Below, piece after piece: positions 51,823 through 59,654 of a stretch of DNA of 64,000 nucleotides. The DNA is taken from NCBI RefSeq assembly GCF_039680535.1, contig NZ_JBDKSS010000013.1, positions 620,001-684,000 on the forward strand, written 5' to 3'. Numbering within the stretch: the first letter of the stretch is position 1; each line of letters begins with the position of its first letter. The DNA comes from Parvibaculum sp039680535. Lineage in GTDB: Bacteria; Pseudomonadota; Alphaproteobacteria; Parvibaculales; Parvibaculaceae. Under the pieces are notes generated by a model that did not search any database, was not told the DNA's origin, and saw nothing but the letters and a program-made list of their open reading frames with translations. Both the position numbers and the translations under genes were made by a program.

Positions 51823-52233
51823 ATGGAGATTCGTGTGTCGGCGGTCGCTCTCCTGCGCGACGACGCCGTGCTACTGGTCCGAAAGCGCGGCACGGCGCGC
51901 TTCATGCTGCCGGGCGGAAAATTCGACGCCGCCGAAACGCCGCGTGAATGCGCGATGCGGGAGCTGCGCGAGGAACTGGGCATCGACATCGACGGCGATA
52001 CACTTCTGCCCCTCGGGCGTTTTTCGGCCGTGGCTGCAAACGAGCCCGGCCATGTGGTGATCGCGGATATTTTTACGTCGCCGCTTTCAGGCACGCCCGA
52101 TGCGCATGCGGAAATCGAGGAACTGCGGTGGTTTGCCTTGCGCGAGCCCGCGACGCCCGATCTGGCGCCGCTCCTTGCTCAACATGTGTTGCCCCGGCTG
52201 CGCGAGCGCCTCAGTCCTGCGGCGCAAGCCTGA
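51823..52233 (+). CDS. Nudix hydrolase (MutT-like)
   Basis: 136 residues from the ATG at 51823 with GGAG six bases upstream. Nudix box GGKFDAAETPRECAMRELREELGI near 34-57. Small MutT-like size suggests a nucleotide-cleaning enzyme, though the substrate is not determined. Its 3' end overlaps the convergent pgeF gene by 23 bp. Confidence 0.88.
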   Translation: MEIRVSAVALLRDDAVLLVRKRGTARFMLPGGKFDAAETPRECAMRELREELGIDIDGDTLLPLGRFSAVAANEPGHVVIADIFTSPLSGTPDAHAEIEELRWFALREPATPDLAPLLAQHVLPRLRERLSPAAQA

Positions 52234-52984
52234 TCGCCGAAATCTGTCGTCCGTAATCCGGTTCGCCGCGATGAGTTGTACGGCGATAGGAGAAGAAGCG
52301 CCGCTCGTCTGCGTAAGTGCAGAGGCCGAGCGACGCAACCGCGCCGACGCCTGCGGCCTCAAGACGCGCGGCCGCATAGCTGGGCAGGTCGAACATGAAG
52401 TGCCCGCCGCGCGACGAAGGCGTGAAAAAGCGATCGTCGCTCGCCTTCGCCTCGATGAAACGCGCGTGAAACTCCGGGCCCACTTCATAGGCGTCGCGCG
52501 AGATGCAGGGGCCGATAATGGCGACGATGTCCTCGCGGGTCGCACCGAGTTCGATCATCGCCTCAACCGTCGCATCGAGTACGCCAGTGAAAGCGCCTTT
52601 CCAGCCCGCATGAGCGGCGCCGACGATACGCGCCTTGCTGTCGGCGAAAAGCACCGGCGCGCAATCGGCGGTCAGGATGCCGAGCGTCACCGAGGGGAGA
52701 TCCGTCACCATGGCGTCGGCTTGCGGGGCATGGCCATGCTCCCATGCTTCGGTGGCGTGCACGACATTGGGGCTGTGAATCTGGTGGACGGTGACGAGAT
52801 GGTTTGGCTCCGCGTCGAGCGCGCGTGCAACGCGGGCGCGGTTTTCGCGCACGGCCTGCTTGTCGTCGTCCGAGCCATAGCCGCAATTGAGCGACGCATG
52901 GATGCCCTCGGACACGCCGCCTTCGCGCGTGAAAAAGCCGTGGCGAATATGCGCGAGATGTTCGAGCGGCTTGGCGGTGAGCAT
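52211..52984 (-). CDS. pgeF: peptidoglycan editing factor PgeF (YfiH, DUF152)
   Basis: 257 residues. The laccase-like fold sequence is clear: GFFTREGGVSEG, SLNCGYGSDD, VHQIHSPNVV, LTADCAPVLF and GAAHAGWKGAF, with His/Cys residues forming the metal site. PgeF removes wrongly incorporated amino acids (L-Ser) from muropeptide precursors; some homologues act on purine nucleosides. It is third in an lgt / MidA-like / pgeF run, typical of alphaproteobacteria. Confidence 0.93.
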   Translation of the reverse strand: MLTAKPLEHLAHIRHGFFTREGGVSEGIHASLNCGYGSDDDKQAVRENRARVARALDAEPNHLVTVHQIHSPNVVHATEAWEHGHAPQADAMVTDLPSVTLGILTADCAPVLFADSKARIVGAAHAGWKGAFTGVLDATVEAMIELGATREDIVAIIGPCISRDAYEVGPEFHARFIEAKASDDRFFTPSSRGGHFMFDLPSYAAARLEAAGVGAVASLGLCTYADERRFFSYRRTTHRGEPDYGRQISAIRLAPQD

Positions 52985-52995
52985 GAAAGGTCCTG

Positions 52996-54078
52996 TCAGA
53001 ATCCGGCGGGCGCAGGCGCGGAGGGTGCAGCGAGGCCCAGTACCTTGAAGAGGCTGCCCATCTGGTCGGGCGCCGTCAATCGCGTCAATGCGGCGTCGAC
53101 GGCCAGGGCTTGTGCGGGCGTCGCGCGGGCCTTGAGCGCATTGGCGCGCGCCTCGATGCCGAGCGCCTTGAGGAACGCGCCTTGCTCAACGGGGCCATAG
53201 GGCTTCGCGCCGCCGCGCCTTGCGGCATCGGCCAGCGCTTCGAAATCGACATGGGCGGTGATGTCCGCTTCGCCGGGGGTTGCGAACACATCCACATATT
53301 GATGAGCCTTCAGCGCTTGCAGCGTATCGCCTGCCGCACTCTTCATGTGCCCGTAGTCGATGATGAGCGCCGCGCCGCCAAGCCTTGCGATCCGGAGGGC
53401 TATCGCTTCCGCAATGGCGGTGGAGACGGGCGAGATTTCGCCGATGCTGCCCAGAGGCGCATCGCGCATGGCGGGCGGCAGGGCCGTGGCGGGTGTGGCG
53501 ACAGGCGCAAGCGCGGGAATGAAACGAGGGTTCTCTTCGGTCGAGCCATCGGCCAGCGTCACATGCCGCTCGCACCAGCCGCGCTCGGTCTTCACATATT
53601 GCGCGATGGGCAATGCGTCGAAGAATTCATTGGCGATGAGAAAGAGCGGGTCTGGCGGCAATTGCTCGAAGCGCTCATGCCATGTCGCGCGAGGGACGAG
53701 GCGCTGTTGCGCGGCGCGGAGCACGGGGCTCGTCTCGACGAAATGCACGCGCGCGGCATCGAGCGCGCCGGGCACGGAGCGGAGCGCGCGAAGCGCATCC
53801 GCCATCAGCGTTCCGCGTCCGGGCCCGAGTTCGGCAAGGATGAAATGTTTCGGGCGTCCTTGCGCGATCCACGCATCGGCGATCCACAGTCCGATCAGCT
53901 CGCCGAACATCTGGCTGACTTCCGGCGCGGTGGTGAAGTCGCCGCGGGCGCCCAGCGGATCGCGTGTCATGTAATAGCCGTGCTCGGGATGGCCGAGCGC
54001 CAGCGCCATATATTGCGAAATCGGGATTGGCCCCGTCGCCTCGATCATGCGCGCGAGGTGGCGCGCAAGCGCGGTCAT
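52996..54078 (-). CDS. MidA/NDUFAF7-like SAM-dependent methyltransferase
   Basis: 360 residues from the ATG at 54078. The family start IEATGPIPISQYMALALGHPEHGYYM, then GDFTTAPEVSQMFGELIGLW, SAM loop ELGPGRGTLMADALR and NEFFDALPI. The human homologue NDUFAF7 methylates an Arg of a complex I subunit during assembly; the bacterial role is probably similar but unproven. It begins 4 bp after lgt. Confidence 0.9.
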   Translation of the reverse strand: MTALARHLARMIEATGPIPISQYMALALGHPEHGYYMTRDPLGARGDFTTAPEVSQMFGELIGLWIADAWIAQGRPKHFILAELGPGRGTLMADALRALRSVPGALDAARVHFVETSPVLRAAQQRLVPRATWHERFEQLPPDPLFLIANEFFDALPIAQYVKTERGWCERHVTLADGSTEENPRFIPALAPVATPATALPPAMRDAPLGSIGEISPVSTAIAEAIALRIARLGGAALIIDYGHMKSAAGDTLQALKAHQYVDVFATPGEADITAHVDFEALADAARRGGAKPYGPVEQGAFLKALGIEARANALKARATPAQALAVDAALTRLTAPDQMGSLFKVLGLAAPSAPAPAGF

Positions 54079-54082
54079 CGCG

Positions 54083-54931
54083 TCACGTCCGCTTGGTGGC
54101 GGAGCGCTGCGGCGCGAGCCATTCGGCAACCACAGGCGCCTTCCAGGCAAGCAACGCGCCGGCAAGGATCATCGGCACGGAAAGAACCATGCCCATTGTC
54201 AACCAATCGCCATAGAGATAGCCAACTTGCGCGTCGGGCTCGCGGAAGAACTCGACGATCACGCGCGACAGGCCGTAACCCATGATGAAGACGCCCATGA
54301 TGGTGCCCGGGCGTTGCAGTAGCTTGAAGCGATGTGTGAGGAGACGCAGCACGAGGAAGAGCACGATGCCTTCGAGGGCCGCTTCATAGAGCTGGCTCGG
54401 ATGGCGCGGGATCGGTCCGCCGGTCGGGAAGATGATTCCCCAGGGCGCGTCGGTGGGGCGCCCCCACAACTCGCTGTTGATGAAGTTCGCGATGCGTCCG
54501 AAGAACTGGCCGATGGGCTGCGCGGCGCAGACGAGATCCATCAGCGTCAGCGCCGGAATGTTGCGGCGGCGAGAGAAGACCGCGAGCGCGACGAGAACAC
54601 CCAAAGCTCCGCCATGGAAGCTCATTCCGCCATGCCAGACGGTGAAGATCTCGTTCGGATGCTCCATGTAGTAGCTGAAATTGTAGACGAAGACGTAGCC
54701 GATGCGGCCGCCGAGAATGACGCCCAATGCGGCCCAGAGAAGCGCGTCGTCCACCTCGAGCTTGCCGATCGGTGCGGAGCCCTGCCAGAGCTTCGGCGTG
54801 TCGATCATGGCGAGGATATAGCGCCAGCCGAGAACGAGCCCGGCGATATAGGCAAGCGCATACCAGCGGACGGCGAGAGGCCCGATATGGATGAGCACCG
54901 GATCGATATTGGGGAAGGGGATGCCGGTCAT
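54083..54931 (-). CDS. lgt: prolipoprotein diacylglyceryl transferase
   Basis: 282 residues with about seven membrane helices. Lgt motifs: RWYALAYIAGLVLGW, GGRIGYVFVYN, HGGMSFHGG and GRIANFINSELWGRP with the catalytic His and Arg. It attaches diacylglycerol to the lipobox Cys of lipoproteins such as the one encoded at 50695-51675. It is the first gene of the lgt / MidA-like / pgeF run. Confidence 0.97.
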   Translation of the reverse strand: MTGIPFPNIDPVLIHIGPLAVRWYALAYIAGLVLGWRYILAMIDTPKLWQGSAPIGKLEVDDALLWAALGVILGGRIGYVFVYNFSYYMEHPNEIFTVWHGGMSFHGGALGVLVALAVFSRRRNIPALTLMDLVCAAQPIGQFFGRIANFINSELWGRPTDAPWGIIFPTGGPIPRHPSQLYEAALEGIVLFLVLRLLTHRFKLLQRPGTIMGVFIMGYGLSRVIVEFFREPDAQVGYLYGDWLTMGMVLSVPMILAGALLAWKAPVVAEWLAPQRSATKRT

Positions 54932-55008
54932 GGGGCCTCGATGTGGCGAAGGGATGCCGCGCCAGTGTCACCGCCGCCCGTCGAGTGTCAAGCCGCGCGT
55001 GGGGCCCA

Positions 55009-56361
55009 TCAACGCATCGCAAAGAGTTCCTGATGGAAGCGATGCGTTACATCCCATCCATGTGCCGCGAAGTCCTGCCTCAGTGCCGCACCGAAGCCGA
55101 TGGGCCCGCAGAACCAGATGCTTGCCTGGCGCCAATCCGGCACCTCTCGCCGGATGCGGTCACCGTTCAATCTGCCGTCCCGCGCGTCGTGGAGCACATG
55201 CAGGCGGACGCCTGCGGCCTCGGCGTCGCCGGTGAGCTTGGCGATGGCCTCGTCGCTCCAGTCAGCGGTCGAGTGGAATAGATCGATGATCTGGGCGGCT
55301 TTTCCCGGTGCTGCCTGCCGCTCCATTGCGATCTGCTTCAGCCGGGCAATGAAAGGCGTTATGCCGATGCCCGCACCGACCCAGATCTGGTGAGGAAAAC
55401 CGTCATCGAAGGTGAAACAGCCATAGGGCCCCTCGACCTTCACTTTCTGGCCGATGCGCAGTCGCTCGCGAAGCGTTTTGGTGTGGTCGCCAAGTTCCTT
55501 GGTGATGAAGGTCAGGCGGCGCTCGGCACGATCCCAGGCGGAGGCGATGGTGTAGGGATGGGCGCCTTCCGAGGCGTCGGAGGTCACGAAGGCGAATTGT
55601 CCGGCCTTGTGGCCCGGCCATCCGCGCGGTAGCGCGACCTGACCTTCGAGGACGCGCAGGCTCGGATAGTAGTCGAGATCGACGATCGAGCCTTCGACCT
55701 GCCGCCCGGCGCCGACGCGTCTGAAGAGGACGACGATGGCGGCCGCCGTGCCGTTGAGCACCAGCACCGCCATCAGGATGCCGAGCGGCGAGGCCCAGTA
55801 GCCGAACCGCATAAGAATGATCGTGTGAAAGGCAAGCACCAGATAGGCCAGGGCGATGAACCGGTGCGTCTTGTAGAAGATGCGGTAGGGAATGAGCTGG
55901 ATCAGGGCCACCGCGATCAACAGCACCGCTGCATAGAAGGCCCATTCGCCCAGGCCTTCGGCTGTGTCGCGGAAACCGGAGAAGAGTTGTTCGACGGGAT
56001 TCTCGATTGCAGGACGCGGACCGCGCACAGGACGCTCAAGCCAGCCGAAGCCCACCGCCCATTTCGGACCCTTCGCCCAGAGCCAATGCGTGATGGAGAG
56101 AACGAGTCCGCCGATGCCGAGCCATTTGTGCAGGCGGTACATCTTGTCGAGCCCGCCGAGCCAGCGCTCCGGCCAGCGCGGGCGCAGCGCGAGGAGCATG
56201 GCCAGGCTCATGCAGCCAATGCCGAGAATGCCGGTGTATTGCACCATGCTTCCGCGAATGGTGAAAAAGCCGCTCTGTGCGAGGGCGGTCGGATCGGCGG
56301 CGAACCACAAAAGGCTCAACAGGGCGAGCAGGCCCCAGAAGACGAGTTTGATGTTCCGCAT
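55009..56361 (-). CDS. ferric-reductase-like transmembrane flavohaem protein
   Basis: 450 residues from the ATG at 56361. Six N-terminal helices with haem-binding-type His (MYRLHKWLGIGG, SITHWLW, YKTHRFIALAYLVLAFHTI), followed by a ferredoxin-reductase part: FAD motif HPYTIASAW, nicotinamide loop GAGIGITPFIARL and FCGPIGFG. It moves electrons from NAD(P)H across the membrane, perhaps to ferric iron or oxygen. A TTGA-N6-TCAA box lies 62 bp upstream. Confidence 0.87.
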   Translation of the reverse strand: MRNIKLVFWGLLALLSLLWFAADPTALAQSGFFTIRGSMVQYTGILGIGCMSLAMLLALRPRWPERWLGGLDKMYRLHKWLGIGGLVLSITHWLWAKGPKWAVGFGWLERPVRGPRPAIENPVEQLFSGFRDTAEGLGEWAFYAAVLLIAVALIQLIPYRIFYKTHRFIALAYLVLAFHTIILMRFGYWASPLGILMAVLVLNGTAAAIVVLFRRVGAGRQVEGSIVDLDYYPSLRVLEGQVALPRGWPGHKAGQFAFVTSDASEGAHPYTIASAWDRAERRLTFITKELGDHTKTLRERLRIGQKVKVEGPYGCFTFDDGFPHQIWVGAGIGITPFIARLKQIAMERQAAPGKAAQIIDLFHSTADWSDEAIAKLTGDAEAAGVRLHVLHDARDGRLNGDRIRREVPDWRQASIWFCGPIGFGAALRQDFAAHGWDVTHRFHQELFAMR

Positions 56362-56423
56362 GTTGACCCCATCATGGACCGCGCTACCGTCGTCATTGTA
56401 ATGCCCCCCGGCCACACATGGAC

Positions 56424-56437
56424 TTGATCTGCCTCAA
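56424..56437. promoter_or_regulatory. FNR/FixK-type box before the ferric-reductase-like gene
   Basis: TTGATCTGCCTCAA matches TTGA-N6-TCAA, with one departure from the extended TTGAT-N4-ATCAA. It lies 62 bp before the ferric-reductase-like start on the reverse strand and 101 bp before ubiK on the other, so it could serve either gene. Confidence 0.4.
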
Positions 56438-56537
56438 TCGGCGGCAAAACGGCCGCGCAGCCGCGAGGCAAATTGACCCGTTCGATTTTTTCGTCCTGAA
56501 GGTTTATGGTCGGCCTGCTTCGGAGTAGGAGAGCGAA

Positions 56538-56852
56538 ATGACCCAGACGCAAAACCGTGTTCTCGACGAGATCGCCCGGCTGTTCACCAACGCCGCAGGC
56601 GCCGCGCAGGGCGTTCGCCAGGAAGTCGAGACGCTTATGCGTTCCCAGGCCGAGCGGCTGGTCGCCGATCTCGATCTGGTCCCCCGCGAGGAATTCGAGG
56701 TTGTGCGCGCCATGGCCCAGCTCGCCCGTGAGGAAAACGAGGCGCTGAAGCTTCGGGTCGAGGCGCTGGAAGCCCAGCTCGCCCGCAAGGCCGCGAAGGG
56801 CAAGGCGAAGACCGCCGAAGACATCGCGGACGGCGCGAACGACGGCGAATAA
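56538..56852 (+). CDS. ubiK: ubiquinone biosynthesis accessory factor UbiK (BMFP/YqiC)
   Basis: 104 residues after AGGAGAG. The family pattern ARLFTNAAGAAQGVRQEVETLMRSQAERLVADLDLVPREEFEVVRAMA and a C-terminal coiled coil (ARLEENEAL-type heptads, LRVEALEAQLA) match the BMFP proteins. UbiK forms trimers with UbiJ and helps the aerobic ubiquinone hydroxylases. The C-terminus is Lys/Ala-rich. Confidence 0.88.
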   Translation: MTQTQNRVLDEIARLFTNAAGAAQGVRQEVETLMRSQAERLVADLDLVPREEFEVVRAMAQLAREENEALKLRVEALEAQLARKAAKGKAKTAEDIADGANDGE

Positions 56853-57028
56853 GTCCCGGAATATCCCCAGACTTTCCTCGACTATCCCCAGTTTTTCATA
56901 ACCCCGCACACCCCCGAGGGTTGCGCCGACTCAACGCATGCGTCACGTTGGTTTGGTGGGGCAGGGGGCTCGAACCTACAAGATGTAGCGTTTGCCCTTG
57001 CCGGGAGGCTGCCGTGTCGGGGTACAGA

Positions 57029-57532
57029 ATGACCGCTTCTCTCGTTGAAGCCGACGAGTTCGATCCAAATCCCCTCGATCTGCTCGAGCAGGTCGCCTCT
57101 ATCCGCGACTGGATTTTCGAGCGCAGCCACGAAGACGAACTGACGATCTGCGTCGCCGGGGAGTGGCGCGATCATCACATCTCGCTGAACTGGCGGAACG
57201 ACCTTTCCGGCCTCCACGTGGCGACCACGCTCGACATTCGCGTGCCCTCCGACAAGCGGCCGCCGATCCGGCATTTGCTGACGCTCATCAATGAACAGCT
57301 CTGGTCGGGGCATTTCGACCTCTGGTCGGAAGATGGCGTGCTTCTATACCGCAACAGCCTGCTGCTCTGCGGCGGCGCTGCGGCGACGCCCGAGCAATGC
57401 GAAGCGCTGCTCAGGCTGGCGGTGGAGGCCTGCGAGCGCTATTACCCGGCGATCCAGTTCGTGCTCTGGGCGGGCAAGTCCGCCGAAGACGCGATCGCCG
57501 CTGCGATGTTCGAGACGCGGGGCAACGCCTGA
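57029..57532 (+). CDS. YbjN-domain protein (type III secretion chaperone-like fold)
   Basis: 167 residues from the ATG at 57029. The pattern ELTICVAGEWRDHHISLNWRNDLSGLHVATTLDIRVPSDKR...LLTLINEQLWSGHFDLWSEDGVLLYRNSLLL is the alphaproteobacterial YbjN family. Members have a secretion-chaperone-like fold but no proven role. It lies 37 bp before proC, an association seen in many alphaproteobacteria. Confidence 0.88.
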   Translation: MTASLVEADEFDPNPLDLLEQVASIRDWIFERSHEDELTICVAGEWRDHHISLNWRNDLSGLHVATTLDIRVPSDKRPPIRHLLTLINEQLWSGHFDLWSEDGVLLYRNSLLLCGGAAATPEQCEALLRLAVEACERYYPAIQFVLWAGKSAEDAIAAAMFETRGNA

Positions 57533-57569
57533 GTTCTCCCCGCGTCGGTAGCTTGAGACGGTTTCTGAA

Positions 57570-58397
57570 ATGACATTGACTTTGCAAAGTCCGCTCGTTC
57601 TTGTCGGCGCAGGCAAGATGGGGGGCGCTCTCCTGTCCGGGTGGCTTGGCCGGGGCCTGAACCCGCGCGATGTTTTCCTGCGCGACCCCAATCCGCCGGC
57701 GGAAATCGCGCAGCTCGTCGCCGAGCGCGGCATTCCGCTCAATTTCTCGATTGCCGATCTTGCTGCGCGTAAGCCCTCCGTCGTGCTGCTCGCCGTGAAG
57801 CCGCAATTGATGGATCAGGTGCTTCCCGATCTTGCGCCGCTGGTCGCGCCGGAAACGCTTTTCATCTCCATCGCCGCTGGCATGGGGCTGCACCGGCTTG
57901 GCGAATTGCTGGGCGCGGGCGCCCATGTTGTCCGCGCCATGCCGAATACGCCTGCCTCTGTCGGGCGCGGCATCACGGTCGCCTGTGCCAATGCGCTGGT
58001 GACGCCTGAACAGCGCAAGCTTGCGACTACGCTTCTCGGCGCGGTCGGCGAGGCCGACTGGGTGGAGAGCGAGGGGCTCATCGACGCCGTGACGGCAATC
58101 TCCGGTTCGGGCCCGGCCTATGTCTTCTACCTCACGGAATGCCTCGCGGCGGCGGGCGAGTCGCTCGGCCTCGAAGCCGGCCTCGCGCTGCGGCTCGCGC
58201 GTGCGACGGTTTCCGGCGCGGGCGAGATGCTGCATCAGCTCGAAGACACGCCCTCGACGCTGCGCAAGAACGTGACATCGCCGGGCGGCACTACGGCGGC
58301 GGCGCTCGACGTGCTGATGGGCGAGAACGGGCTCTCGACGCTGATGCGGCACGCGGCGCAGGCCGCGCGCGACCGTTCACGCGAACTCGGGCAATAA
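57570..58397 (+). CDS. proC: pyrroline-5-carboxylate reductase
   Basis: 275 residues. NAD(P) loop VGAGKMGGALLSGWL, VLLAVKPQLMDQVL, RAMPNTPASVGRGIT and the signature DAVTAISGSGPAYVFYLTECLA...TSPGGTTAAALDVL. It makes the last step of proline synthesis. A small membrane protein gene starts 5 bp later. Confidence 0.96.
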   Translation: MTLTLQSPLVLVGAGKMGGALLSGWLGRGLNPRDVFLRDPNPPAEIAQLVAERGIPLNFSIADLAARKPSVVLLAVKPQLMDQVLPDLAPLVAPETLFISIAAGMGLHRLGELLGAGAHVVRAMPNTPASVGRGITVACANALVTPEQRKLATTLLGAVGEADWVESEGLIDAVTAISGSGPAYVFYLTECLAAAGESLGLEAGLALRLARATVSGAGEMLHQLEDTPSTLRKNVTSPGGTTAAALDVLMGENGLSTLMRHAAQAARDRSRELGQ

Positions 58398-58402
58398 GCC
58401 GC

Positions 58403-58630
58403 TTGGAAGCGTTTCTCGATCCGCTTTCGCTGTTCGGCCTGTTCGCCGTCTCCATGATGCTTGTCTGCTATGCACTGGAAGAGCGCAGCCGCTGGTTCGT
58501 GCTCGGCTTTGCGGGCGCCTGCGCGCTCGGCTCGATCTACGGCTTTCTGCAAGGCGCCTGGCCCTTTGGCGCGGTCGAGGCGATCTGGTCGCTCGTCGCG
58601 CTCAGGCGCTGGTGGCGTCTTCCCGCCTGA
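58403..58630 (+). CDS. 75-residue membrane protein
   Basis: The frame begins at a TTG at 58403, 5 bp after the proC stop. It encodes two or three hydrophobic helices (LSLFGLFAVSMMLVCYAL, FVLGFAGACALGSIYGFLQ, AVEAIWSLVALRRWW). The hydrophobic pattern and tight linkage to proC suggest it is real. A later ATG at 58454 would lose the first helix. Function unknown. Confidence 0.6.
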   Translation: MEAFLDPLSLFGLFAVSMMLVCYALEERSRWFVLGFAGACALGSIYGFLQGAWPFGAVEAIWSLVALRRWWRLPA

Positions 58631-58664
58631 ATGCCTATCCTCATCGGCCAGAGGAGATAGTGAC

Positions 58665-59291
58665 ATGGCCCGCAAGAAAGCATCGCCCGAAGACAGGATC
58701 ATCGACGCCGCGCTGAAGCTCGCGCTGGCGCAGGGCTGGCACGATCTTGCGCTGGCCGACATCGCCGCCGAGGCAAAGGTCAGTCTGCCGGAACTTGCGC
58801 ATGTCTTTCGCTCGAAGGCGGAAATCCTTGCCGCCTTCTCGCGCCGCATCGATGCGGAAGTGCTCGCCGCCGCCGAAGCCGAGGATCTTGGAAGTGAGAG
58901 CCCGCGCGACCGTCTCTTCGATGTGCTGATGCTGCGCTTCGATGCGCTCGCTCCCCACAAACCCGCGCTGAAGCGCATTGCGCTCGACCTTGTGGGCGAT
59001 CCGCTGGGCGCGGTGCCGCTCATCCGTCCCACGCTGCAATCGCTCGGCTGGATGCTCGAAGCGGCGGGCATCGATACGTCAGGCTTGCGCGGCGCGATCC
59101 GCGTGCGTGGACTGGCGCTTGTCTGGGCGGCGGCTTTCCGCGTCTGGCTCAATGATGGCGAGGATCAGGCAAAGACCATGGCCGAACTCGACAAGCGCCT
59201 GCGGCAGGCGGAGGAATGGAAGGACGCGCTCTCGCGGCTACGCACCCGCAAGACGGATGCCGCCGCGGATGAGCCGCCGCCCGGCCCCTAG
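58665..59291 (+). CDS. TetR-like regulator
   Basis: 208 residues. The N-terminal helix-turn-helix (RIIDAALKLALAQGWHDLALADIAAEAKVSLPELAHVFRSKAEILAAFSRR) is of TetR type. The C-terminal helical part (LKRIALDLVGDPLGAVPLIRPTLQSLGWMLEAAG) resembles COQ9-like proteins, which share the TetR fold but bind lipids and not DNA. Both roles remain open. It overlaps the convergent NTF2-like gene by 4 bp. Confidence 0.75.
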   Translation: MARKKASPEDRIIDAALKLALAQGWHDLALADIAAEAKVSLPELAHVFRSKAEILAAFSRRIDAEVLAAAEAEDLGSESPRDRLFDVLMLRFDALAPHKPALKRIALDLVGDPLGAVPLIRPTLQSLGWMLEAAGIDTSGLRGAIRVRGLALVWAAAFRVWLNDGEDQAKTMAELDKRLRQAEEWKDALSRLRTRKTDAAADEPPPGP

Positions 59292-59650
59292 AAGTGAAAC
59301 ACGCGGCAGGCGGTGATTTCGTCGCCTTGCCATTCGAGTATCTCGATCACGCGCGTCCGGTTCTCCGTGTCGCCATTGAGCACGCGCCAATATTCGACCG
59401 AGGCGCGATCATTCTCTGCGATCACGTTGATGATGGCGGCCTCGAAACTCTTGAAGCGCCCGGCAGCGGCTTTTGCATAGGCGTGGATTTCTTCACGCCC
59501 GGTCAACTTTCCATCCGCGACGCCCATGCGCTCTCTGACGACCGCGCTCATATGCGTGCCATTCTCCGCATAGAGCGCGGCGACGCGGTCGGGATCGAGG
59601 CTTGCCCAAGCCTGCTGCCAGCGATGCACCATGGGTGGAATGCCGCGCAT
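59288..59650 (-). CDS. NTF2/SnoaL-like protein
   Basis: 120 residues from the ATG at 59650. Contains the SnoaL pattern: MVHRWQQAWASLDPDRVAALYAENGTHMS, GREEIHAYAKAAAGRFKSFEAAIINVIAENDRASVEYWRV and VIEILEWQGDEITACRVFHF. Such cone-shaped folds bind or isomerise small hydrophobic compounds. It starts 4 bp after the histidine kinase gene, thus in the same transcript. Confidence 0.82.
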   Translation of the reverse strand: MRGIPPMVHRWQQAWASLDPDRVAALYAENGTHMSAVVRERMGVADGKLTGREEIHAYAKAAAGRFKSFEAAIINVIAENDRASVEYWRVLNGDTENRTRVIEILEWQGDEITACRVFHF

Positions 59651-59654
59651 GCGA

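Noticed and set aside
56958..56985. Reverse-strand segment GGTTCGAGCCCCCTGCCCCA followed by CCA, like a tRNA or tmRNA 3' end
   Set aside because: The T-stem does not pair properly, the CCA is out of register by two bases, and no matching acceptor or D/anticodon arms lie upstream. It is most likely a chance match; an integration-site remnant is not excluded but has no support.
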